From Phaeoceros laevis (Eukaryota; Anthocerotophyta; Anthocerotopsida; Notothyladales): DNA of 25,780 nucleotides. The translations under genes were made by a program, and so were the position numbers. The DNA is taken from contig JBNGIQ010008889.1 of NCBI GenBank assembly GCA_049999765.1, positions 71,703 to 97,482 of the forward strand, written 5' to 3'. A model generated the notes under the pieces. The model saw only the letters and a program-made list of their open reading frames with translations. It was not told the DNA's origin and ran no database searches. This document shows, one piece after another, positions 9,706-20,526 of the stretch. How positions within the stretch are numbered: position 1 is the stretch's first letter; every line of letters starts with the position of its first letter.

Positions 9706-9801
9706 CTACACCGAAACCCATCAAAACTCTGCAATTAAGCGCCCTTGGGTTGGATCAGTACTGGGATGGGTGACCTCCCGGGAAGTCCCGATGCTGCATC
9801 C
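9706..9801 (+). pseudogene. 5'-truncated 5S rRNA copy
   Basis: About 96 bases match the 3' four-fifths of plant 5S rRNA, from CACCGAAACCCATC through AATTAAGCG and GGATGGGTGACCTCC to GGAAGTCCCGATGCTGCATCC. The first 25 or so bases of 5S are replaced by a TTC microsatellite. The internal control region (A box, intermediate element, C box) is largely preserved, and a T5 tract follows at 9803-9807. It could be a stray 5S pseudogene, a 5S-derived SINE head, or a 5S-bearing Cassandra-type LTR fragment. No second copy exists in the window to decide. It is not a functional rRNA gene. Confidence 0.8.
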
Positions 9802-10271
9802 ATTTTTCTTCCACTTCTATTTGTTATTAATTGGTATAAATGAGAATGAGTGCGTGCCTGCTCTCTCTCTCACACCTCACCACCAAGCAAGCAACAAAAT
9901 ATGGGACCAACACACAACATTGTTCTTCTTTTTAATTTGTTTTAGATTGGTGTTTGGCAACATTGTCTTTGTGTATAAGGTCGCATGGCCGGTAGACCCA
10001 AATGCCTTGCACACTTCTTTCCATGGCGATGGAACATGGCTATCATGTGCCATGACAATATGCCGCCATGCATGTGATGTACCCATGTGCCATAGAGAGC
10101 ACATCAACAAAGAGGGTTGTCCCCCACTTGTAAAAGCGTGGTGTACTTCATAAAACCCTTGTAGACACTACCGTAGTCTAGATCTAGTACATGCATGCAG
10201 CCAAACCCTTATGGAAAACCGGTCCCCACCCCACTCCTACTCCTACTCCTAGTCTGAACGGGGGGCCTGTT
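9802..10271. other. Noncoding interior of the outer inverted-repeat structure
   Basis: It lies between the 5S copy and the right arm. It contains a run of ACTCCT hexamers at about 10231-10250 and no credible gene. A 127-codon frame at 9770-10153 starts inside the 5S copy and has no motif. Confidence 0.5.
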
Positions 10272-10458
10272 GTTCCATGCAACGGCAGGATGAGGGAGAG
10301 GGGGAACCCGAAGAGAACGGAGCGTGCTTGCCCGCAAGCCCGGCAGCCCAAAGCACGCTCGCGCGCGCGCGAGAGATGCCGCGGGCCCGCCGCCTGGTTT
10401 AGGTTCTCTCTCTCCTTCTCTGACCGCACGGAGGCAGGCCAGGTCGCGCGTGCCAGCC
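10272..10458 (-). repeat. Right arm of long inverted repeat (about 187 bp)
   Basis: Reverse complement of 6200-6374. Compared with the left arm it has an extra GCGCGCGCGAGCGTGC-type insertion near 10355 and scattered substitutions. Together the arms enclose the Harbinger element and the 5S copy. Confidence 0.8.
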
Positions 10459-10660
10459 TTCAATGCTTGAGTCAAATTAAGGAACGGGCTTTTAGGCTAT
10501 AGAGGTTTCTCATTCATTATTGATACCTTTATTATAAAAGCTGCTTCTTCTTTAGCCTCTTTGGGCTTAGATTGTGCTTGTGCTCTGTCCCCGAGTGGAG
10601 AAGGAGGACCTCGGATTTTCAAGGTTGTGCTTTGCCCCCGAGTGGAGAGGCAGGTCCAAG

Positions 10661-11610
10661 ACCGGGGGATTTTGTCAAAATCATATTTTTGCCATTGATG
10701 CCATTGAAAACATACACACACACAAGGACTTTCATATGTATATAGAAATTTTCATGGAAAATTGGAAATAGCTATTAGGCAGCTTGTGGTATCTTGTATT
10801 TTCATACTTAGTGCATAGCTCGTGTTTAACACTTTGTTTGATATGCAAACAAGCATACGTTTGTTACTTTGTGAGGTGATATTTTGTGTATAACTTTTAT
10901 TTTATATAAAATATAACTCGTGTTAACATTTCGCTTTGACATATAAACAAGCTTAGCCTACCAAGCTTGTAGCGTGATACTTTTATGCATAGCTTGTATT
11001 TATACTTTCTTTCTGATAGCCTTGCTTGGCTCTCCTTGGCTGGTTTTCCAACCAATCAACCTTCACTTTTAAGGATCTACAAGAAAGGATTAGGATGGTG
11101 CAGTGGTTCACAAGTAAAAATTCTAAAATTCTAAATCTTAAATATATATTTTTTGTTTAGAAGCAATACCACAAGAGATAGGTTATTGGAACTTTAATAT
11201 AGTTTGGAGCTTGGACGCTTGGACATTGTATGACTAGTACGACTAGTGCATTTTAGGGTATAATGGTCCCATCTTATCTTTCTGATTTCCTCTGGTTATG
11301 AAAGTAGGAGGGAGAAGGAGGTCTATTTATCGTGCCTGTGGTAAAGCCCACCTTCCAACAAAAGTACTTAGACATGTCCTATACGACATTGAGAATTTGA
11401 GAAGCTCTTTGTAGAAATTATCGAAGTGAGGATTCATGAGAAATTCGCATGCTGGTCTTTACCCCGAGGAGAACAAATTTCCCTCCCTCCTCTTACTACT
11501 GTGAGGTACGCAAGTACCCCGTCAATCACTTCACTTCATTCTTCTTCTTCCTATCCTCATTTGAGAGTTGTCCTCGTGAAAAGCGAGTGCGCTTCACCTA
11601 ATGAACTTAA
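10661..11610 (+). mobile_element. Possible degraded LTR retrotransposon 3' end
   Basis: A purine run (ACCGGGGGATT) is followed at about 10673 by TGTCAAAATCATATTTTTGCC-type sequence, the arrangement of a polypurine tract next to the TG start of a Copia-type LTR. About 900 bp of visibly AT-rich DNA follow before GC content recovers near the clathrin promoter. Just upstream, two diverged copies of TGTGCTNTGCCCCGAGTGGAGA lie side by side (about 10575-10660). No gag or pol frame, no matching second LTR and no clear target duplication were found, so this is a tentative call. Confidence 0.3.
10817..11022. repeat. Diverged tandem repeat, unit about 98 bp
   Basis: CTCGTGTTTAACACTTTGTT at 10819 recurs as CTCGTGTTAACATTTCGCTT at 10917, and a partial third unit starts CTTGTATTTATACTTTC at 10993. 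Unit spacings are 98 and 76 bases. The region is strongly AT-rich. Confidence 0.6.
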
Positions 11611-11617
11611 ATAAAGC

Positions 11618-11691
11618 GGGCCGGTATAAAATACTTCGAGTGTAATTGCTGGGACTTGTATAATGGGACTGGCTACATGTAGTACCGGCCC
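11618..11691 (+). promoter_or_regulatory. Candidate clathrin core promoter: TATA box between GGGCCGGTA / TACCGGCCC arms
   Basis: TATAAAATA at 11625-11633 overlaps the first arm of a 9-bp perfect inverted repeat (11618-11626 and 11683-11691). The right arm runs into GGCCCAT, resembling the site II (GGCCCA) elements of plant housekeeping promoters. It lies about 300 bases before the clathrin ATG, leaving a plausible 5' leader. Function is inferred from position and motif. Confidence 0.4.
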
Positions 11692-11926
11692 ATTGTTGGC
11701 AAATCCGTGGCTTTACGCCTTTTTTCATCTGGAGGGTTGTCGCCACAGCCCGCGGAGAGGGTCGAGAGACTGGGGCGCACGTTTCACTGTTTGCCGAGCC
11801 CTGGTCGAGTCGCTGAAGATGCGAGGGGCGTGCTTTTAGATCGGGTCGGCATTAGCTGGAACTTCAATTTCTAGTAGTCCAGTTGGGAACTGCGGGCCGC
11901 TTGGCTGGTGATCGCACTTCGACACC

Positions 11927-14900
11927 ATGGCAGCCGCAAACGCTCCCATCGCCATGAAGGAGGCGTTGACTGTAAGAGTAGCAGATTTGCGTTGAGGCCG
12001 CGTTTCGAGATCCGTTTAATTGCTCAGAGATCTAGCTTAGAAGATCTGGTTGTTGTTATGCGATGCATTCTGCAAATGTGCCTGCTTCCCAGCCCCTTGA
12101 TGTGCCTGTTTGGCATCTTTCAGCTCACGAGTCTCGGGATAAACCCCCAGTTTATCACCTTCACGCATGTGACGATGGAGTCGGACAAGTACATCTGCGT
12201 CCGGGAGACTGGGGCGCAGAACAGTGTTGTCATCATTGATATGTCGATGCCGTCCCAGCCTCTGCGCCGTCCGATCACCGCAGATTCTGCTCTGATGAAT
12301 CCGACAAGCAGGGTTTTGGCGTTGAAAGGTGTGCACAAGGAAGCGTTCTTCCAGCCTTTTTCTACATTGTCACTTAGACAGAAGCTTGTTGCTCCTCGAA
12401 AGTACTTAGTTTGTGGTTCCGGCAGCTCAAATCCAAGGCACGACGCAGGATCATCTCCAAATTTTCAACATTGAGCTCAAGGCCAAGATCAAATCGTTTC
12501 AAATGCCTGAGCAGGTGCAGCACGTTTTGTTGTCTCTCTCATGATATTGCATTTTGTGTCTTGTTGGATTGATCCTACTTTGCATGTGAAGATGGTTTTC
12601 TGTTAGAAGACCATAATTGGTTTGTTTCCCTGTCTCTGAAGGTGGTGTTCTGGAAATGGATCACCCCCAAGCTGCTCGGGCTTGTTACACAGGCCTCTGT
12701 GTATCACTGGACTATTGAAGGTTTGTTTGATCAGACATTGCAACTATTCCTCTTTTTGCTACTGGTCTGTTAATGTCTTTGGTTGCAGTCATCTGTGCAC
12801 GATGTGGATCCATATTATTTATGCCTCTCTTGATGCTGCAGGTGAATCTGAACCTGTTAAAGTTTTTGACCGGACTGCCAATCTTACTGGCAACCAGATT
12901 ATCAACTACCGTTGTGACCCTTCTGAGAAGTGGCTAGTGCTGATTGGCATTGCTCCAGGAGCACCAGAGGTGCTATGACTTGGACGTGTGGTTGTGACTT
13001 GGAAGTGCTGTTTCAGCTTACATTTGCGCGTAACTTCACTGCCTTGGAATTGACTTCAACTCCGCTGCCAAACAGAGACCACAGCTGGTGAAAGGAAATA
13101 TGCAGCTTTTTTCTGTAGAGCAGCAGAGAAGCCAAGCACTGGAGTCACATGCTGCTGCCTTTGCAAGCTTCAAGGTGAGAGCTGCACCAGGTCCCCCACT
13201 GCATCGTTGTGCTTATTTTGATAGATGCGACCTAGAATCGAACTTTGTGCCAAGCTGGAAATGACTTCTAAAGAGGTGCCTCAATGACGAGGTTCATTTT
13301 ATGTGTAGGTTCCAGGAAATGATACGCCATCTATCCTGATTTCTTTTGCAACAAAAAACAGCAATGCTGGGCAGATCACTTCAAAGCTGCATATCATTGA
13401 GCTTGGAGCCCAACCAGGTCTGTGAACTTGCATACCAGTTGAAAGCATAGGTTCAGAAGATTTTATTGCTCCTCGATTGGGGCTTTAACCTTGTGCCTGC
13501 ACATTTGCACGCTTCAGGGAAACCTTCTTTTTCGAAGAAGCAAGCAGATCTTTTCTTCCCACCTGACTTCGCAGACGACTTTCCTGTGGCAATGCAGGTT
13601 GGTGATTGAATTCACCAAGGAGTGTGGAGTGTTTTGATTGTTGTAGTATGCCATCTATGTTTGGCCACTTGTAGATATTATCTCTTTGTTTGTCAACATC
13701 GGTTGAAAAGAAGCTAAGAATGACTAAGTACTAGTTGGATGCCATGTCATCCTCAAACAGGTGGCCCAACTGGGCATGTTTGCGTTTTGTTTTTCCTTCT
13801 GCCCCAATCTGATGCATGGTCTTTCTGGTGTGTTTTTCAGATTTCTCAGAAGTACAGTCTGATATATGTGATCACGAAGCTTGGGCTTCTGTTTGTCTAT
13901 GATCTGGAAACTGCAACTGCCGTGTACAGAAATCGAATCAGTCCTGATCCGGTTTTTCTCACTGCGGATTCTCCATCTGTTGGTGGGTTCTATGCTATCA
14001 ACCGAAGAGGACAAGTTCTTCAAGCCACCCTCAATGAGGCAACCATTGTACCATTTGTCAGTGGGCAGGTGATCTTCATTATACAGACCAATGGGAAAGT
14101 AGAAATAAGTTGGTTTCTTTGCTACACCTATCTGCTTTCCTGATGCTGAGGATTAGCTGTTCCCTTCTTCAGCTGAACAACTTGGAGCTGGCTGTCAACT
14201 TAGCAAAGCGTGGAAATCTGCCCGGTGCAGAAAACCTGGTATTGCAAAGCTCTAAGACATTTGAATTTCATTTTGCTGTATGATTTGGATGTGAGTGCGA
14301 TCCATGCAACTTCGTGCCTGTTCTGGGGTATTTCTTGTTTATACTGTGAAAGGGCCTGGGGTTGATTGTGAACACTATTTTGGTACCAGGTGGTACAACG
14401 GTTTCAGGAGCTTTTTTCACAAATGAAGTACAAAGAGGCTGCAGAGCTTGCAGCCGAATCACCTCAAGGGATTCTTCGGAAGCCTGAAACTGTTGCAAAG
14501 TTCCAGGTTCGTTCTTGTTTGTTCTATGTTGCTTTCAAGTGTACTGAAGAACTATGGTGTACCTTGTTTTTGGAACTAGGATGTACAGCCTTGTTTATTC
14601 CAATTTCTTAATTTCCAGAACTTTTTGCAATTGCTCATAACAACCACTGTCTTTCCAGAGTGTGCCAGTGGCTGCAGGGCAGACATCCCCTCTTCTGCAA
14701 TATTTTGCCACTCTTTTGCTCAAGGGCCAATTAAATGCATTTGAGTCCCTCGAGCTTTCACGACTAGTTGTAAACCAGAACAAGAAGAACTTGCTGGAGA
14801 ACTGGCTGGCTGAAGACAAGCTTGAGTGCAGCGAGGAGTTGGGAGACCTTGTGAAGGTGATGAACTGTTCTCCTGCCTTCGTGGGTGAATTCCACGTACT

Positions 14901-17900
14901 CTGGAATCAGTTCTGACAAGCCTTGAAAATATCCAGACTGTTGACAGTGATCTGGCTTTGAAAATTTACATCAAAGCAAGAGCCACTCCAAAGGTTGTTG
15001 CAGCGTTTGCAGAGCGCAGGGAGTTTGATAAGATTCTTATTTACTCAAAGCAGGTCAGGACAACATCATGTGCCCTTGGAGCAAGCTGATGCTGTTCCAA
15101 TTTATGTCTTTATGGTGCTCTTGACTGATGCATCACTGATATCATTTTGCAGGTTGGATATACTCCAGATTACCTGTTTTTGCTGCAGTCCATACTGCGA
15201 TCAGATCCTCAGGTACAAATTTATAGTGAGCGTGATTGACTGATAATGGTGACTCACTTTCACGCAGCACCAGATGTAGTACTTGTTGTACTTAATGACA
15301 CTGCTTTTGGTTGCAGGGGGCTGTGAACTTTGCTTTGATGATGTCCCAAATGGAAGGTGGCCCTCCGTTGGATTACAACACTGTGACTGATCTCTTCCTG
15401 CAGGTCTGTTCACATAATCATAGTTTTAGCTTGTAGAAGTTACCATGTGTAAGAATAGCTCAGTTTCTCTCGTTGTTCAGAAGTCCAATTGGGAGCCTTT
15501 AGTTTTTCGAGCGGCTACAAACTTTCATGTGTATGTTCCAAATTTCTTTTAGACTCTTCTTCACTTTCTGGTGGGCAATGTAGCGAAACATGATTCGGGA
15601 GGCAACATCATTTCTCTTGGATGTACTGAAACCAAATCTACCGGAGCATGCTCAGCTGCAGACAAAGGTGGGTACATATACGTTTAGTATTGTTCTTTAA
15701 CCCCTTGTTAGACCTTTACATATTTCTTTATCACCTCTTACTGTTTGGTGCTGTTTAGGTGCTCGAGATAAATCTTGTCACCTTCCCAAATGTGGCTGAT
15801 GCCATTTTAGCAAATGGCATGTTTAGCCATTATGACCGACCCCGTGTAGCCCAACTTTGTGAAAAGGCTGGACTCTACACCCGTGCTCTTCAGGTATGGT
15901 ACAATTGCTAGAGGTGTAAGGTGTTGCCCTGCTGACGGGGTTTTTTCTCAGCACAAGGCGTGTTTTCTCCATGAAACTTTCGTGTTTGTCAAGCAATCAT
16001 CATGAGTATGTTGGAACTGCTTCTGCTTGAATAGTTGGAGGGTTTGCTTCTACTGTCGACCCATTAGAAACATGCTGACCCCATGCCCTCTATGTTTCAG
16101 CATTACACTGAGCTGATGGATCTTAAGCGTGTGATTGTCAATACACATGCCATAGAACCCCAGGTAAGTATGCACCATGGTTATTGGAAATGAAACACCT
16201 TGTAAGAGTGTATGCTGATTGTTTTGTTGCGGATGCAGCAATTGGTGGAATTTTTTGGAACTCTTTCCAAAGAATGGGCACTGGATTGCATGAAAGAGTT
16301 ACTGCTGGTGAACATGCGAGGAAACTTGCAGATAATTGTCCAGGTGAGAGTCAGGTAGTGGATGGTATCTCATGGTCAAACCATGAAATTCTGGACTTGA
16401 TGATTCTTTATCGCTGACCATTTTATCTCAGGTTGCCAAGGAATATTCACAGCAGCTCGGAGTGGAGAACTGTGTCAAGCTTTTTGAGCAGTTCAAATCA
16501 TATGAAGGCCTTTACTTCTTCCTTGGAGCTTACTTGAGCTCGAGGTATATGGCAGCAGCATTTTTGTTGTTCTGAAGCATGTTTTACTCCTAGGGGAGTT
16601 ACTGTGTTTCTAAGAACACTTCTGGTTTGCAGCGAGGATCCGGAGATTCACTTCAAGTATATCGAGGCTGCTGCTAAGACAGGGCAAATTAAGGAAGTTG
16701 AACGTGTTACAAGAGAATCAAATTTCTATGATGCGGAAAGAACCAAGAACTTCCTCATGGAGGCCAAACTCCCAGATGCACGTCCTCTGATCAATGTTTG
16801 TGACCGGTTCAACTTTGTTCCTGATCTCACCCACTACCTCTACACCAACAACATGCTCCGCTACATTGAGGGTTATGTCCAAAAGGTACTCTGTTGCTGT
16901 GACATTTGGGCAGTTTTGATGGTACCATCTGCATTCTTAATTGGGTTCATTGGTGGCCTGGTTATTTGATAAGGCAATCTTGCAAAGAAAACTTTAGGTA
17001 GCACCACAGAGCTCACTCCTGATGTTTGGAACAGGTGAATCCAAGCAATGCCCCACTTGTGGTCGGTCAGCTGTTGGATGATGATTGCTCAGAGGAGTTC
17101 ATCAAGGGTTTGATCCTTTCAGTGAGGTCACTTCTTCCAGTTGAGCCTCTCGTTGACGAGTGTGAGAAGAGGTGCGTCTGTATTGAAACTGCCATCTTTA
17201 ATTTGCCGAAATGCTTTCATCATTTGATCAGTTCATACTGCAGGCTGAAGGTAAATTAATGTTTCTCCCTTGTGAACTCTCAGGAATCGGCTGAGGCTGC
17301 TCACTCAGTTTCTCGAACATCTTGTTAGTGAGGGAAGCCAAGATGTGCATGTCCACAATGCCTTGGGGAAAATCATTATTGACCTGAACAACAATCCAGA
17401 GCACTTCCTGACCACCAACCCCTACTATGACTCTCGTGTGGTCGGCAAGTATTGCGAGAAGAGAGATCCCAGTTTGGCAGTGGTTGCCTACAAGCGCGGT
17501 CTGTGCGACGATGAACTTGTCAGTGTTACGAATAAGAATTCCCTATTCAAACTGCAGGCCAGGTACTGTTGTGAATTGTCTTCGATGCATGTATTCACAC
17601 TTTCTGTTGCCCACGTTAGCAAATTACATCTTGGTGTTCATGTTCTGAACTTTATGGCAACCAGGTATGTTGTCGAGCGCATGGAACCTGATCTGTGGGG
17701 CAAGGTTCTGGATCCTGAGAATCCGTACAGACGACAGCTCATCGATCAAGTGGTGTCCACAGCTCTTCCAGAGAGCAAAAATCCGGAACAAGTGTCAGCA
17801 ACTGTGAAGGCATTTATGACTGCTGATTTGCCACACGAGTTGATTGAATTGTTGGAGAAGATTGTGCTGCAAAACTCTGCTTTCAGTGGGAATCCCAACT

Positions 17901-20526
17901 TGCAGAACTTGCTTATTCTCACTGCAATTAAGGCGGATAAAACCAGGGTCATGGATTATGTCAATCGGCTGGATAACTTTGATGGGCCTGCAGTTGGAGA
18001 AATTGCTGTGGGTTCAGAACTTTATGAGGAGGCTTTTGCCATCTTCAAAAAGTTCAACCTTAATGTACAGGCTGTTAATGTACTGTTGGACAACATCAAG
18101 AGCATTGACCGTGCTGTTGAATTTGCTTCCCGGGTGGAGGAAGATGATGTATGGAGCCAGGTAGGCAAGGCACAGTTGAAGGAGGGATTGGTGAGTGATG
18201 CTATTGAGTCGTTCATCCTAGCAAACGATGCGACGCAGTTTGTGGAGGTGATTCGGGCTGCTGAACAAGCTAATGTGTATGAAGACCTGGTGCGGTACCT
18301 GCTAATGGTGCGTAAGAAGGTGAAGGAGCAGAGGGTGGACTCTGAATTGATCTATGCTTATGCCAAGATAGACAAACTGGGTGAGATTGAGGAGTTCATA
18401 CTGCAGCCCAATGTAGCCAATCTGCAAAATGTTGGAGACAAGTTGTTTGATGAAGCTCTGTATGAGGCTGCAAAGATCATTTTCACACACATATCTAACT
18501 GGGCCCGTCTTGCAAGTACCTTGGTAAAACTTCACCAGTTCCAAGGTGCCGTTGATGCTGCCCGCAAAGCCAACAGCTCAAGAACGTGGAAGGAAGTTTG
18601 CTTTGCTTGTGTTGATGCCGAAGAGTTCAGGCTTGCCCAACTATGTGGTCTCAACATAATTGTCCAGGTGAAACTTTTAGTTTTAACTCACCTCGCAGGT
18701 TCCTTCTATGTTTTGGTACCTTGGTTTAGTTGAATTGACATGCTGCTGTTCAGGTGGACGATCTGGAGGAAGTAAGCTTGTATTACCAGAATAGGGGATA
18801 TTTCTCAGAGCTGATCAACCTCATGGAAAGTGGTCTTGGTTTGGAGCGTGCTCATATGGGCATATTTACCGAACTTGGTGCACTCTATGCAAGATACCGA
18901 CATGAAAAGCTTATGGAGCACCTGAAGTTGTTCTCCACTCGCATCAACATTCCCAAGTTGATTAGAGTATGCTCAGAACAGCAACACTGGAAGGAGCTAA
19001 CGTACCTGTATATTCAATATGATGAATTTGACAATGCGGCATCGACTATTATGTCCCACTCGCCTGAGGCATGGGATCACATGCAATTCAAGGATGTGGC
19101 AGTGAAGGTTGCTAATGTGGAGTTGTACTACAAAGCTGTTCACTTCTATCTGCAAGAGCACCCTGAGGTGATCAATGACCTTCTCAATGTCTTGGCTTCT
19201 CGAATTGACCACACACGGGTTGTCGACATCATTCGTAAGGTACGAAGGCAGACAGTGGTGTTTGGCCACTTTAAACAAGATTCTGCTTATTATCTGTGAT
19301 GGATGAGATCCTTGGTCACTTTCTTATTTTCTTCACAGACTTCTGTTGAGATCAGCAGTAACTGGGTTTCCGCTCTGATGCAGGAGAAGAATCTGCCACT
19401 CATCAAGCCTTACATGATAGCAGTTCAAAGCAATAATGTGCATGCAGTCAACGAGGCATTAAATGGGCTGTACATTGAGGAGGAGGATTATGAGCGACTT
19501 CGTGAGTCGATTGACCTGTACGATCATTTCGATCAGATCGGGTTGGCACAAAGGGTAATTGACAGCAACAAACTAGATTTCTGTTTGCAATCAACAATGT
19601 AGCCTTCATGGTTTGTAGAGGCCACATGGCTTACTTTGCACTTTCGGTTGCAGGTTGAGAAGCACGAGCTTTTGGAGTTCCGAAGGATCGCAGCATTCAT
19701 CTATAAGAAAGCAGGAAGATGGCGCCAGTCAGTTGCTCTCTCAAAGAAAGACAACCTGTACAAGGATGCAATGGAAACAGTGTCACAATCTGGTGATCGG
19801 GATCTTGCTGAGGAGTTGCTGGCATACTTCGTTGACCAGGTTTGTGTTGAGAATAGATGAAACCACTTGAAGTTAGAAGTCTAGTGGTAACCGGATTTTT
19901 GCAAGGGGCACAGGTATATTTTGCCTTGATTGTTAAAGTTTTCTGTATCTTTTGCAGGGAAAGAAGGAATGCTTTTCCGCTTGCCTGTATACGTGTTACG
20001 ATTTGATACGAGCGGATGTTGCAATGGAGCTTGCCTGGTTGAATGGCATGACGGACTTTGCCTTCCCTTACGTTTTACAGGTCTGAGATGTTACTGGACT
20101 AAGTTTTTACTGTGCATAACCATCAGAGTCTTCACCTGAAGTTCATGCTAGGAGCGTTGTACTTATTTGGTTTGGTGGTTGTGTCTCAGTTCTTGAGGGA
20201 GTACACTGGAAAGGTTGACGAGCTTGTAAAGGACAAGCTGGAAGCACAAGCGGATGTGAAGTCGAAAGAGAATGATGAAAAGGACCAGGTGGCCCAGCAG
20301 GTTGGCTTCTATCTCCTCAGCTCTGCTACTGTTGATATGCTTCAACTTTGTGCCGGTTGAGTCTGACCCTGAGTGGTTGATGCAGAATATGTATGCCCAG
20401 CTCTTACCTCTGGCCTTGCCTGCTCCGCCGATGCCTGGCATGGGTGGGGGTTATGATGGTGGCATGCCAGGGTATATGCCACCTGGTGTTGCAGCATACG
20501 GCATGCCCCATATGGGCGGTTATTAG
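11927..20526 (+). CDS. CHC: Clathrin heavy chain, complete, 30 coding exons
   Basis: Encodes 1698 residues (Arabidopsis CHC is about 1705) that assemble into triskelia coating endocytic and trans-Golgi vesicles. Exons: 11927-11971, 12124-12328, 12426-12514, 12642-12720, 12842-12969, 13076-13174, 13309-13417, 13518-13597, 13841-14068, 14173-14238, 14390-14506, 14659-14856, 14937-15053, 15153-15212, 15317-15403, 15584-15667, 15759-15893, 16101-16163, 16239-16343, 16432-16544, 16633-16885, 17035-17171, 17284-17562, 17665-18667, 18754-19239, 19384-19554, 19654-19839, 19958-20080, 20190-20300, 20386-20526. All introns are GT-AG and the phases close exactly. The N-terminal propeller (from [15 protein letters not shown]) occupies roughly residues 1-330, the leg CHCR repeats follow, and the trimerisation hub precedes the plant-type tail [14 protein letters not shown]...MGGY. 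The animal QLMLT tail is absent. Start context is CACCATGG. Junction 25/26 has a second in-frame acceptor (see findings). Confidence 0.98.

Noticed and set aside
9770-10153. 127-codon plus frame
   Set aside because: It begins inside the 5S-derived segment and lacks any family signature.
11908-12474. 188-codon open frame starting before the clathrin ATG
   Set aside because: It is clathrin exon 2 plus translated flanking introns; homology and phase support the spliced model instead.
11927-20526. Clathrin heavy chain as a decayed or duplicated pseudogene
   Set aside because: All 30 exons join in phase with GT-AG borders and no stop, and length and tail match plant clathrin, so it is taken as functional.
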